This document shows positions 52,996-62,033 of a DNA stretch of 64,000 nucleotides, piece by piece. The stretch covers positions 62,001 to 126,000 of the forward strand of contig NZ_JAQRFN010000011.1 in the NCBI RefSeq assembly GCF_028598555.1, in the 5' to 3' direction. The DNA is from Xenorhabdus anantnagensis. GTDB taxonomy: Bacteria > Pseudomonadota > Gammaproteobacteria > Enterobacterales > Enterobacteriaceae. Every line of letters starts with the position of its first letter. Within the stretch, counting starts at the first letter, position 1. Below the pieces are notes generated by a model that saw only the letters and a program-made list of their open reading frames with translations, had not been told where the DNA came from and searched no databases. A program made the translations under genes and the position numbers.

Positions 52996-54480
52996 ATGAC
53001 AGTAAATTCACCAATGCTCATTACCTTCATTATCTACATCGCTGCGATGTTGCTGATAGGATTTATGGCGTATCGCTCCACCAAAAACTTTGATGACTAT
53101 ATATTAGGTGGCCGAAGATTAGGTAGTGTAGTAACAGCATTATCTGCTGGCGCTTCTGATATGAGTGGCTGGTTATTGATGGGATTGCCGGGGGCTATTT
53201 TTCTCTTCGGCATCTCAGAAGCTTGGATCGCATTAGGCCTACTGCTAGGTGCATACCTGAATTGGCGATGGGTTGCGGGTAGATTACGTGTACATACCGA
53301 AGTTAGTAATAACGCGCTGACGTTACCCGACTATTTTACTCATCGCTTTGAAGATAAAAGCAAAATCCTGCGTATTATTTCTGCATTGGTTATCTTGGTT
53401 TTCTTTACCATTTACTGTGCATCGGGGGTTGTGGCTGGTGGTCTATTATTTGAAAACACGTTTGGTATTAGCTATGAAAAAGCGATTTGGTTGGGTGCAT
53501 TGGCTACGATTGCTTATACTTTCCTCGGAGGTTTTCTTGCTGTCAGCTGGACGGATACTGTTCAGGCAACTTTGATGATTTTCGCTTTGATTTTAGTCCC
53601 GGTTTTGGTTTTGTTCAAAGTGGGGGGAGTTGATACTGCCATCACTATTATTGAGGCAAAAAATCCCGCATATTTAGATATGTTTAAAAATCTGAATATT
53701 ATTGCCATTGTTTCTCTGTTGGGTTGGGGATTGGGTTATTTCGGTCAACCACACATTCTGGCTCGTTTCATGGCGGCTGATTCTCATCAGACTATTCATA
53801 AAGCCCGTCGCATTAGTATGACGTGGATGTTACTGTGCCTTGCGGGTACGGTGTCTGTTGGTTTCTTTGGTATTTCATATTTTGAAATATACCCGGAGCA
53901 GGCAGGGCCAGTATTGCAAAACCATGAGCGTATCTTTATTGAACTGGGTAGGCTCTTGTTTAATCCATGGCTCACTGGGATATTGTTGTCTGCGGTACTG
54001 GCTGCGGTTATGAGTACGTTGAGCTGCCAGTTGCTGGTTTGTTCTAGTGCGCTGACTGAAGATTTCTATAAGGCATTTATACGCCCGAAAGCCAGCCAGA
54101 AAGAACTGGTATGGTTTGGTCGTATGATGGTCTTGCTGGTAGCAGTCATTGCCATTGTGATTGCAACTAACCCGAACAATAAGGTATTGGCATTGGTCAG
54201 TAATGCTTGGGCCGGATTTGGTGCAGCATTTGGCCCTGTCGTTCTGATCTCGGTACTCTGGAAACGTATGACTCGTAATGGTGCGTTAGCGGGTATGTTG
54301 GTGGGAGCTAGTACCGTTCTGGTTTGGATGGAATTCCGTTGGTTTGCCTTATATGAAATTATTCCAGGCTTTATTTTCGCGACGATTGCTATCATCGTGG
54401 TGAGCTTGTTAGGAAAAGCCCCAAGTCAGGCAACACAACAGCGTTTTATTGAAGCAGAAGCACATTATAAAACCAAATAA
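52996..54480 (+). CDS. putP: Sodium/proline symporter PutP
   Basis: PutP imports proline with sodium through the inner membrane. The 494-residue product shows the sodium:solute symporter family pattern with about 13 membrane helices, including FMAYRSTKNFDDYILGGRRLGSVVTALSAGASDMSGWLLMGLPGA and GWGLGYFGQPHILARFMA. GGAGAAG precedes the ATG. Divergent from putA and followed by a strong terminator. Confidence 0.97.
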   Translation: MTVNSPMLITFIIYIAAMLLIGFMAYRSTKNFDDYILGGRRLGSVVTALSAGASDMSGWLLMGLPGAIFLFGISEAWIALGLLLGAYLNWRWVAGRLRVHTEVSNNALTLPDYFTHRFEDKSKILRIISALVILVFFTIYCASGVVAGGLLFENTFGISYEKAIWLGALATIAYTFLGGFLAVSWTDTVQATLMIFALILVPVLVLFKVGGVDTAITIIEAKNPAYLDMFKNLNIIAIVSLLGWGLGYFGQPHILARFMAADSHQTIHKARRISMTWMLLCLAGTVSVGFFGISYFEIYPEQAGPVLQNHERIFIELGRLLFNPWLTGILLSAVLAAVMSTLSCQLLVCSSALTEDFYKAFIRPKASQKELVWFGRMMVLLVAVIAIVIATNPNNKVLALVSNAWAGFGAAFGPVVLISVLWKRMTRNGALAGMLVGASTVLVWMEFRWFALYEIIPGFIFATIAIIVVSLLGKAPSQATQQRFIEAEAHYKTK

Positions 54481-54490
54481 TCTAATAAAC

Positions 54491-54527
54491 TAATAAGCCC
54501 CTGAATCATCAGGGGCTTATTAGTTTA
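54491..54527 (+). terminator. Terminator after putP
   Basis: TAATAAGCCCCTGA pairs perfectly with TCAGGGGCTTATTA around a 4-base loop; a short T-rich tail follows and runs directly into an ERIC-type repeat. Confidence 0.88.
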
Positions 54528-54605
54528 TACCCAATGGATTTCAAGATGTGACCGGGGTGAGTGAGCGCAGCCAACAAAGAGGCAACTTGAAAGATGACGG
54601 GTATA
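54526..54605. repeat. Internally deleted ERIC repeat
   Basis: An 80-base element with perfect TATACCC/GGGTATA ends and imperfect ~20-base terminal inverted repeats (each with TTTCAAG). It contains GTGACCGGGGTGAGTGAGCG and GCAGCCAAC, which match the ERIC consensus, but is shorter than the full 127 bases. Confidence 0.85.
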
Positions 54606-54712
54606 GTCGTTAATTATTTATTAATCATCGCATGGGCAAGCCGAATGATTTCCTACATTCTTAATTAATATTGCGCTGGTTTATTTTTCAGAAAATAATA
54701 TTGTGGTGAAAT

Positions 54713-55219
54713 ATGTACTATCGTGATGAATTTGATTGTTTACTTTTAGATGAAAAAGATAAACTGGATTATTATAGTCAACAGAAGGCTTTTATTGAAA
54801 ATAAAATGACCGCTCTTAATATTTATAATGAAATGACAAAAGAAATACCATTATGGTTACGTATGTCTTTTAATATAAGAGATAAAATTTCCAGTCTTGC
54901 TGGTGTAAAAAAAATTCATGGGTTCTCTGGTGAGAATTTAAAAGAAACACTTCGAGATGGAAACTATGTTGATTTTTTTAAGATTGTATGTGTCAGTGAT
55001 GACGAAATGTGCCTATTATCGAAAGATATACACTTGGCAGTTTTGATATCTCTGAATGTTTTCTCTAACGATAATTATGGGGGCGGTTGTACAGTAACTG
55101 TGACGGCATCTGTTATAACTCATAATTTTTTTGGAAAAATGTATATGATGCCAGTATCTCTCACTCACGCTAGTATTGTGAGGAAGATGCTGTCTAAAGT
55201 TGGTCATGTATTAAATTAA
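54713..55219 (+). CDS. DUF2867-family protein
   Basis: This 168-residue protein fits DUF2867, a family of unknown function. Visible family traits: PLWLRMSFNIRDKI, then KIHGF, then the final THNFFGKMYMMPVSLTHASIVRKMLSKV. No membrane segment, signal peptide or catalytic motif is evident. It is AT-rich and monocistronic, between an ERIC element and cycA. The ribosome site is weak. Intergenic sequence up to cycA (~390 bases) is AT-rich with no other gene seen. Confidence 0.7.
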   Translation: MYYRDEFDCLLLDEKDKLDYYSQQKAFIENKMTALNIYNEMTKEIPLWLRMSFNIRDKISSLAGVKKIHGFSGENLKETLRDGNYVDFFKIVCVSDDEMCLLSKDIHLAVLISLNVFSNDNYGGGCTVTVTASVITHNFFGKMYMMPVSLTHASIVRKMLSKVGHVLN

Positions 55220-55608
55220 AAATCACCTTGAGTTGGTATGTTGAATATATTCCAAACCATAACGTTAGAGAGTATTGGCACTAATTTTCAGGGAACAGAA
55301 GTAAATTATAATAGTTGGAAAAAATTTCAACTTTTTTCAGTTTGATTAACACAAAAAGTATTTTGATAACGACTCAACAAAATTAATTATTCTTCAGTGT
55401 CAACGAGACGTCAGTGATCTATATCCATCCTTTTACTAAGTGAATGAAATGTGTGCAATAAATTCTTAACTGATTGGTTTAAATATAATCATTCTATTTT
55501 TCATATGAAATCCTTCTGTTAATACCGCGGTTGTCTATGTCACAATGTTCTCTTAAACACAGCTTGAAGGTTTTAAAACCATGCTGTGAGAATAAACTGG
55601 ATACGACT

Positions 55609-57015
55609 ATGGAAGAAAAAATACAACCCACTCATACTCCTGAAACTGGAGGTTCGCACCTGCAGCGAAGCCTCACCAATCGACATATACAGCTAATCGC
55701 AATTGGCGGTGCCATTGGTACTGGCCTGTTTATGGGATCAGGTAAAACTATTTCTCTTGCGGGGCCTTCGATCATTTTTGTTTATATGATTATTGGATTT
55801 ATGCTGTTTTTCGTTATGCGAGCAATGGGGGAGTTATTACTTTCTAACTTGCACTATAAGTCGTTTAGTGATTTCTCTGCGGATTTACTGGGGCCGTGGG
55901 CCGGTTTTTTTGTGGGCTGGACTTACTGGTTCTGCTGGGTAATTACTGGTATAGCAGATATTGTTGCTATCACTGCTTATGTTGGATATTGGGCACCTAA
56001 CTTTCCAGAATGGGGAACTTCACTTTTGTGCGTTCTGGTATTGTTAACTCTAAATCTCGCGACAGTAAAACTGTTTGGGGAGCTGGAATTCTGGTTTGCC
56101 ATGATCAAAATTATTGCTATTGTCGCCTTGATTGTGACAGGGGGTATTTTGATTGGTATGAATTTTCAATCGCCAGCAGGGCATGTTGCCGCACTTTCTA
56201 ATGTCTGGAATGATGGTGGGATGTTCCCTATGGGGTTAAGCGGCTTTTTTGCTGGGTTCCAGATAGCGATATTTGCTTTTGTCGGTATTGAATTGGTGGG
56301 AACCGCAGCGGCGGAAACCAAAAATCCGATGAAATCTTTGCCAAAAGCGATTAATGCCATTCCAATACGTATTATCACGTTTTATGTTTTGGCTCTGATT
56401 GTGATTATGTCGGTCACGCCGTGGCGGGCTATCATTGCGGATAAAAGCCCTTTTGTAGAGCTGTTTGTCTTGATCGGATTACCTGCTGCTGCCAGCATTG
56501 TGAACTTTGTGGTTCTGACTTCTGCGGCATCTTCGGCAAACAGTGGTGTTTTTTCTACTAGCCGGATGTTGTTTGGTCTGTCGAAAGAGGGAGATGCGCC
56601 AAAGCAGTTTAGCCGTCTTTCCAGCCGTTCTGTGCCTGCATCAGGGTTGATCTTTACTTGTCTGTGTCTCTCTTTTGGGATTGTTTTGATCTACTTTATT
56701 CCAGATGTGATGCGGGTTTTTACTCTAGTGACAACCGTTTCTGCGATTCTGTTTATGTTTATTTGGAGCATGATTCTGTGCTCTTATCTGGCTTACAGAA
56801 AACGCCGCCCAGAGTTGCATCAGGCCTCGGTATATAAAATGCCATTTGGTATTGTGATGTCCTGGGTATGCTTAGCTTTTTTTGCTTTTGTCTTGGTACT
56901 ACTTTCCTTACAGCCGGATACCCGCCAAGCATTAATAGCCACGCCAATTTGGTTTCTTATTCTAATGATCGGATTTCAGATTGTGAAAAAGCGCAAAAAA
57001 CATCTGACTCACTAA
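55609..57015 (+). CDS. cycA: D-serine/D-alanine/glycine permease CycA
   Basis: CycA is an inner-membrane APC-family proton symporter for glycine, D-alanine and D-serine. The product is ~468 residues with about 12 membrane helices and is very close to E. coli CycA in RSLTNRHIQLIAIGGAIGTGLFMGSGKTISLAGPSIIF and FAFVGIELVGTAAAETKNP. The ATG at 55609 gives the family length. The frame is open upstream with ATG 55537 and TTG 55531, adding a Cys-containing leader without homology. A clean terminator follows. Confidence 0.93.
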   Translation: MEEKIQPTHTPETGGSHLQRSLTNRHIQLIAIGGAIGTGLFMGSGKTISLAGPSIIFVYMIIGFMLFFVMRAMGELLLSNLHYKSFSDFSADLLGPWAGFFVGWTYWFCWVITGIADIVAITAYVGYWAPNFPEWGTSLLCVLVLLTLNLATVKLFGELEFWFAMIKIIAIVALIVTGGILIGMNFQSPAGHVAALSNVWNDGGMFPMGLSGFFAGFQIAIFAFVGIELVGTAAAETKNPMKSLPKAINAIPIRIITFYVLALIVIMSVTPWRAIIADKSPFVELFVLIGLPAAASIVNFVVLTSAASSANSGVFSTSRMLFGLSKEGDAPKQFSRLSSRSVPASGLIFTCLCLSFGIVLIYFIPDVMRVFTLVTTVSAILFMFIWSMILCSYLAYRKRRPELHQASVYKMPFGIVMSWVCLAFFAFVLVLLSLQPDTRQALIATPIWFLILMIGFQIVKKRKKHLTH

Positions 57016-57042
57016 GTGGAAAATTCAGCAAACTAGCTTTCA

Positions 57043-57070
57043 ATGGCTCAAATACTGAGCCATTTTTTTA
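57043..57070. terminator. Bidirectional terminator cycA / NTF2-like gene
   Basis: ATGGCTCA (57043-57050) pairs with TGAGCCAT (57056-57063) around AATAC, followed by seven T. It lies between the convergent ends of cycA and the gene at 57073. Confidence 0.88.
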
Positions 57071-57072
57071 TC

Positions 57073-57456
57073 TTAAATAAGCATGATCGTACCTTGATGG
57101 AATCTCAGTTGCCATTTATCGACTGAAGATAATTGCCAAATTGATGAGCGAAGTGCTTGATTAAATGGCTTTCCATTTCGATCTACTTCATAAGATTGAT
57201 AAGTTAGTAATACAATATTTTCACCAAGACAGTTCATAGAAAAATCTTTTGAGAAAATTTGAAAAATAGTTTTTATTTCTGTAGTTAATTCATCGAACAC
57301 AATTTTTTTAGTATAAACACAACCTGATTTACTGATTTCCAGAAAATCTTCATGTAATACCGTGTTTAACCAATCGGCATTATTTCTTTTTTCACCATGA
57401 AGACTCACTTCAAGATTTTTGAGTGATTCAAAAGTAACTGTATTTTCCTGAACCAT
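57073..57456 (-). CDS. NTF2-like (DUF4440/SnoaL-type) small protein
   Basis: This 127-residue protein has the layout of DUF4440-type NTF2 folds: an N-terminal helix, then WLNTVLHEDFLEISKSGCVYTKKIVFDELT, a core strand NIVLLTYQSYE, and a final SSIWQLSSVDKWQLRFHQGT. Members are often small stress-related or putative binding proteins; no catalytic residue can be named. GGAG lies six bases before the ATG. Confidence 0.75.
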   Translation of the reverse strand: MVQENTVTFESLKNLEVSLHGEKRNNADWLNTVLHEDFLEISKSGCVYTKKIVFDELTTEIKTIFQIFSKDFSMNCLGENIVLLTYQSYEVDRNGKPFNQALRSSIWQLSSVDKWQLRFHQGTIMLI

Positions 57457-57587
57457 ATGAACTCCAAAGAAATAAAAAACACCATCAATAGGTTAATTAT
57501 TTATTTTTAATAAATATTTAATATGCTATTTACATTTATTTTTTTATCAGGTAGTTATAACAGTGTCAAGCTGAAAAAGAGGTACGT

Positions 57588-58091
57588 ATGGAAATTATAA
57601 TTAGGGCAACTGAGCCAGAAGATGCTGAGCATTATCAGCGAATTTTTAGCCATCCTGAGGTTTACTCTAACACTTTGCAACGTCCATGTCCTTCGCGCGA
57701 AATGTGGCGGGAGCGTTTGAAACTAAATAAAGAACAAGGGAATATTGGTTTTGTCGCTGAAGTGAATGGCAAGGTAGTAGGTACAATAGAATTATTTAAT
57801 CATGCTAATCCGAGACGCAGGCATGCGGTGGTGATTGGTATTGGTGTTGATGCCAATTATTCTGGCAAGGGCGTTGGTTCAAAATTGATGGCTTTTGCAA
57901 TTGATTATGCATTTAATTGGTTAGGTTGTATCAGAATTGAACTGGAAGTGTTTACTGATAATGAAAAAGCGATTGCCCTGTATAAAAAATTTGGATTTGA
58001 AGTTGAAGGTATTCGGCGTATGCAGTCATTAAGAAATGGTCAATATAATGATATAATGGGAATGGCCTTAATCAATAGTCGTTTTGCATGA
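57588..58091 (+). CDS. GNAT N-acetyltransferase, YhhY-like
   Basis: This 167-residue GCN5-related acetyltransferase would use acetyl-CoA to acylate an amine. It begins IIIRATEPEDAEHYQRIFSHPEVYSNTLQ, which strongly resembles E. coli YhhY, has the acetyl-CoA loop VDANYSGKGVGSKLM, then IRIELEVFTDNEKAIALYKKFGFEVEGI and LRNGQYNDIMGMAL. YhhY acetylates certain amino acids. GAGG precedes the ATG, and a hairpin terminator follows. Confidence 0.87.
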   Translation: MEIIIRATEPEDAEHYQRIFSHPEVYSNTLQRPCPSREMWRERLKLNKEQGNIGFVAEVNGKVVGTIELFNHANPRRRHAVVIGIGVDANYSGKGVGSKLMAFAIDYAFNWLGCIRIELEVFTDNEKAIALYKKFGFEVEGIRRMQSLRNGQYNDIMGMALINSRFA

Positions 58092-58125
58092 TATTTCTAA
58101 GTATTATAGAAACAAACTGGATAAG

Positions 58126-58156
58126 GGAAGCATCGCTCTGATTGCTTCCTTTTTAT
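58126..58156 (+). terminator. Terminator after the GNAT gene
   Basis: GGAAGCA (58126-58132) pairs with TGCTTCC (58143-58149) around a 10-base loop, followed by TTTTTATTTT. Confidence 0.75.
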
Positions 58157-58184
58157 TTTAGATTCAGGTAAAGGAAATATTTTC

Positions 58185-58340
58185 TTATTTGAAAGCTAGA
58201 AACCTCGTTGCTTCAGGCCATGTATGTATCGCAAAATGTGATTTTGCTAATATTATCACCCCACTGACACCCCTCGCTTCAAATTCATGGAAATGATAAG
58301 TAACAATATTAAGGTTACATTCTTCAGCAACATCAAGCAT
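58185..58340 (-). pseudogene. Fragment of S-adenosylmethionine decarboxylase proenzyme gene
   Basis: A 51-codon frame on the minus strand reads, in parts, NIVTYHFHEFEARGVSGVII, LAKSHFAIHTWPE. This matches the region of prokaryotic AdoMet decarboxylase around the self-cleavage serine (family pattern F-PQGVSGV-AESH-SIHTWPE) used to make the pyruvoyl cofactor. The fragment is closed by stops on both sides and ends right after TWPE, so the N-terminus and the catalytic C-terminus are missing. The rest of the 58,092-58,619 gap shows no intact gene; a ~50-codon open stretch just upstream on the same strand is unrecognised. Confidence 0.75.
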
Positions 58341-58619
58341 GATTTACATTGATAAAATTTAACGCGAGGATTAAGTTCACCAGTATATATTTTGTTGGAA
58401 TAAGAACTATCTTTTGGAATTGTTGAGTATGTATTTTCTGTTACAGAAAATACATAGAGATCGCTTACATTACCGATAATGCTTCCACCATGATTTCACT
58501 ATTCTCACTTTTAGAAAAACTGATTGCCCGTGATAAAAATAGTTTGAGTCTACTCAAAGTATAGGGAGGGTCAGTCAGAATTATAAGCATTTTTCATTAT
58601 TAAAGAAATTAACGTTAGC

Positions 58620-59507
58620 CTATCCAGAAAGTTTATCCTGATTTTGAGAAACTACTTCTGCCAAAAAATCTGCTACTTTTCGTATTCTGGGGGAATGGGC
58701 CAAATCAGATTGAATCACAAGCCAGATGGGTTTATCTATGCCCAGGTCAGAAGAAATACAAATAAGCCCGGAGTCATTGGCTGCAATATGAGGCAGTACC
58801 GCCAACCCCAGACCTGCATTTGCTGCTGCAATTTGAGTACAAATGGATGTTGTTGCGACTGAAAGTGGACGCCCTTGTAGGGCTTGCTTAAGCCAATTAA
58901 CCGAAGGAAGTTGTGAATATTCATTTGTCCAGCCAATAAAATGAGCGTTATTGTATTCACCTCTAAATACACCGGCGGGGCAGGTAGCCAGGTAGGTTTC
59001 GCTTCCATAGAGGCCAAACCCCAAGCTCCCTACTTGTCGGACATTAACATGACCTTGTTCTGGCCTAATGATCCGAAGTGCTAAATCAGCGTCACGGCGA
59101 TGAAGATTTACAGAGTAGATATCAGTTGTGATCTCTAGCGTCAGATTTGGATAATTTTTTTGTAAGGCTGACAAGTTTGGCATGATTAAATGATTGGCTA
59201 ATGTTTCGAGTGTTGCAAAGCGTACACTTCCTGCAATAGTTGCTCGTATATCGGCTTCAAACAGAAATGAACTTGCTGTTATCTCCATGGCCTTGGCTTT
59301 TTCCAATAGTTCTGCGCCATCTTCTGTTAGCCGATAACCTGCCTGGTGCCGCAGAAATAGCGGCATTCCGAAGGTGTTTTCCAAGCGTTCTATTTTTCTT
59401 GAGACTGTTGCGACACCAATGCCAAGAAGCTCGGCCGCTTTACTTATAGTACCCGTCCGCGCAACAACTAAGAATATTCGAATATCATCCCAAATAAGTG
59501 ATTGCAT
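58620..59507 (-). CDS. LysR-family transcriptional regulator
   Basis: This 295-residue LysR-type regulator has an N-terminal winged helix (WDDIRIFLVVARTGTISKAAELLGIGVATVSRKIERLENTFGMPLF) and a periplasmic-binding-like effector domain. The ATG at 59507 is placed by homology (MQSLIWDDIR); the frame extends upstream 28 codons but overlaps the divergent gene's promoter. It is divergent from an EamA transporter with 128 bases between starts, the classical arrangement for a regulator and its target. Confidence 0.9.
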   Translation of the reverse strand: MQSLIWDDIRIFLVVARTGTISKAAELLGIGVATVSRKIERLENTFGMPLFLRHQAGYRLTEDGAELLEKAKAMEITASSFLFEADIRATIAGSVRFATLETLANHLIMPNLSALQKNYPNLTLEITTDIYSVNLHRRDADLALRIIRPEQGHVNVRQVGSLGFGLYGSETYLATCPAGVFRGEYNNAHFIGWTNEYSQLPSVNWLKQALQGRPLSVATTSICTQIAAANAGLGLAVLPHIAANDSGLICISSDLGIDKPIWLVIQSDLAHSPRIRKVADFLAEVVSQNQDKLSG

Positions 59508-59635
59508 AGTATGGTTTCCATTTATGAAAAACTGATTATCAATATTGCCTAAATATTTCAATTTTGAAAGATGCCACAATGATTTTGCCAAAGATCATTC
59601 TGCTTGAAATAAATCAAAAAATTAAGGTAATGAGT

Positions 59636-60559
59636 ATGAAGACAACACCACAGTTAGCAATTGCGCTTACGTTAATTGCAACATTCTTTTGGGGATCAAA
59701 TTTTCAAGTAACAAAATTTGCACTTGCAAGCTTGCCACCGTGGACAGCTTCTGTTGAACGTTTTTTCTATGCGGTTCTCTGTATTTTTACTTTTTTGACA
59801 TGGAAAGAGGGGATTCACAGCAAGGTTTTGAAAAAAAACTGGTGTGCGTTTATTGTTCTTGGTGCGATTGGTGTCGCGGGGTTTAATGGTGCGTTTTTTG
59901 TCGGCCTGCAAAGTTCCAATCCAGTCACGGCTGCTCTGATTGTGGCAACGACTCCTATTTCTGCCAATATTATGGAAGCTATTTTATATCGACGGTTGCC
60001 TGAATTTATGCGTATAGCGGGTATGGTTATTAGCTTGCTGGGTGTTGCTTTAGTTATTACCAAGGGGCAATTGGTTCTGGGGGGTGAAGTTCAGGTGGCA
60101 ACTGGGGACATAATTATTTTTATGGGAAGTTTGGGTTGGTCAATTTACACAGTAGGAACACGGGTATTTATCAAAGATGCGACGCCATTGGAGACGACTA
60201 GTTGGACGATGCTTTTCGGTGCGATTATATTGGTGTTTATTGCGTTTTTTGTTGAATCACCGGTCATTGCATTATCTTCCGGAACATTTGAAAGCCATTT
60301 GGCTTGTATCTATATAGGTATTGGTGGTTCCACTGTTGCCTATCTTTTTTGGAATATGGGTGTTGCTATTCGTGGAGCTGGAAAGACGGCGATATTTTTT
60401 AACTTTGTTCCTATTTTTGCACTTATTATACAGGTAATGATGGGAGACGTACCCGGCTGGTCACAATTGATTGGTATTGTTATGACTATTGTGGGGGTAC
60501 TCTTGGGACTGGGGAGTATTTCAGTTGGCAAGTTCTTTAAAGGTATTTTAAGAAATTAA
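59636..60559 (+). CDS. EamA/DMT-family transporter
   Basis: This 307-residue drug/metabolite transporter has two EamA repeats and about ten membrane helices: ALTLIATFFWGSNFQVTKFAL near the start and, in the second repeat, YIGIGGSTVAYLFWNMGVAIRGAGKTAIFFNFVPIFALI. Such proteins export metabolites or amino acids; the substrate is unknown. The ATG at 59636 has AAGG eight bases upstream; an ATG at 59630 and the frame further upstream are less likely. Probably controlled by the divergent LysR gene. Confidence 0.9.
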   Translation: MKTTPQLAIALTLIATFFWGSNFQVTKFALASLPPWTASVERFFYAVLCIFTFLTWKEGIHSKVLKKNWCAFIVLGAIGVAGFNGAFFVGLQSSNPVTAALIVATTPISANIMEAILYRRLPEFMRIAGMVISLLGVALVITKGQLVLGGEVQVATGDIIIFMGSLGWSIYTVGTRVFIKDATPLETTSWTMLFGAIILVFIAFFVESPVIALSSGTFESHLACIYIGIGGSTVAYLFWNMGVAIRGAGKTAIFFNFVPIFALIIQVMMGDVPGWSQLIGIVMTIVGVLLGLGSISVGKFFKGILRN

Positions 60560-60592
60560 TAGCTGTAATAGATACCAGTGTAATTAGTTAAT

Positions 60593-60628
60593 GACATTAC
60601 AGGAAAATCAACATCTCCCTGTAATGTC
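60593..60628. terminator. Hairpin after EamA gene
   Basis: GACATTACAGG (60593-60603) pairs with CCTGTAATGTC (60618-60628) around a 14-base loop; the T-run after it is poor, so termination is likely but not certain. Confidence 0.5.
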
Positions 60629-60837
60629 TGATTTATATAAAATTAACTTATAATGCGAATTCACCAAAAAAAATAGTCATTTTATTCTGACTACTTTCTG
60701 ATTGTCTTTTTTCCTATTTAAAGAGGAAAATGTGTTATTGCTAAGTTTATTTGGAGATATCTAGCTAATGGTTATTGATAAAAATAAAAACTGACATACA
60801 ATCATCATGGTAACTAATTTATTAGTGGAGATCTGGT

Positions 60838-61206
60838 ATGGAAAAATTTACTGATAAATTAATTAGCCTTGACCGATTTCTCTTACGGATGCTGCGCTTT
60901 CTTTTACATGCGTTCATTATCTTCCTGATTGGTATTATTCCTGGTGTATTGGGTTTTTTCTTGATTGAAAGCCATGCTATTCCTGATGCAATATTGAATT
61001 CTGTCTCAATGATTGGAACACAAAATCTGCATATTGAGCCAGTCAGTACTCTGGGGAAATATTTTGCTGCTATTTATGGATTATTCCTTCAGGCTATCTT
61101 TTTTATCGCAGTTGGGATGGTAGTAACGCCTTTTGTCCACCGAATACTACACAGTTGGCATATTGATGATGAAGAAGAGAGTAATGAGGATATGAAAGAT
61201 AAGTAA
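60838..61206 (+). CDS. Small two-helix membrane protein
   Basis: I do not recognise this 122-residue protein with certainty. It has two long hydrophobic helices (FLLHAFIIFLIGIIPGVLGFFLI and YFAAIYGLFLQAIFFIAVGMVV) separated by ~40 residues, and an acidic tail (HIDDEEESNEDMKDK). This topology (helix-loop-helix) is compatible with small channel-like or inner-membrane proteins, but no selectivity signature is visible. GGAG lies seven bases before the ATG, supporting translation. It is the last non-phage gene in the window. Confidence 0.65.
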   Translation: MEKFTDKLISLDRFLLRMLRFLLHAFIIFLIGIIPGVLGFFLIESHAIPDAILNSVSMIGTQNLHIEPVSTLGKYFAAIYGLFLQAIFFIAVGMVVTPFVHRILHSWHIDDEEESNEDMKDK

Positions 61207-61391
61207 TTTATTTTTTCCTATCAAGCCGCAGCTTGAAAACTACAGGACATATTTGTATGGATCTGCGAGAAATCAGAGAATCATTGTGGTTCATATGGCA
61301 TTTTTGGTGAAGTATGGTGATAGATAGCGGCTGCGTAGGTGTTCGCTAGTGCGTTGAGACGAAAGTTTTTCGTTATCATGTGAGCCTCCTA

Positions 61392-62033
61392 TCAATGAAT
61401 AACCGGCATAGTGTTAAACTCGCCAGCCTCTACCGCTTTGATTAATTCATCATGCAAGATAGAAAGTCCCTCGCGCCCTTTCTCAGATAACCGATTGCCG
61501 TTCTCTGGCTGCACATTGATAAAATCCATGTACATTCTTACCGCCATATCCGCGCCTTCTTCGCTACCGAACTGCTCAAACGCGATCCTCTCAACATGGG
61601 TTACCAACATCATGCGCTCTGCTAATGGGTATATCGTGATTGCCGCCTTCCCATTAACGTAAATAGCCGCGGTATCAGTGCCTCCCCTGCCATTATCAAC
61701 TTCACGAGTGCCGTTTCTGTCTATTTGCTCTTGCACAAATGAGGCTGACACAATCCACCGCCATAACATCAACTGTTGTTCATTGTTTGGCTCATAAAAA
61801 CCCGCTTTCCAGCCATGAGAGAGAGCCAGTACCAATTCAAAGCCCAGCAATAAATCATTGTCATATTGACCCGCATCCAACGATTTCAGCGCCTCCGTAT
61901 AACTCATGATCTCGCTGTTAGCTGTCTCAGTGATGACAATGACGCCATACTTGCTGTAATCAAATGCGGTTTTAATATGTCGCTTTGTTGCGTTCATGAA
62001 TATCCCTGCTGGATTGGTGTGATGCTTGCTCAT
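61392..62033 (-). CDS. Phage-associated hypothetical protein
   Basis: This 213-residue protein (MSKHHTNPAGIFMNATKRHIK onwards) has no motif I can name. It is encoded directly after the ORF6N antirepressor gene with start and stop overlapping, so it probably belongs to the same prophage operon. The composition is soluble, with an acidic C-terminal half. No signal peptide or membrane segment. Confidence 0.6.
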   Translation of the reverse strand: MSKHHTNPAGIFMNATKRHIKTAFDYSKYGVIVITETANSEIMSYTEALKSLDAGQYDNDLLLGFELVLALSHGWKAGFYEPNNEQQLMLWRWIVSASFVQEQIDRNGTREVDNGRGGTDTAAIYVNGKAAITIYPLAERMMLVTHVERIAFEQFGSEEGADMAVRMYMDFINVQPENGNRLSEKGREGLSILHDELIKAVEAGEFNTMPVIH

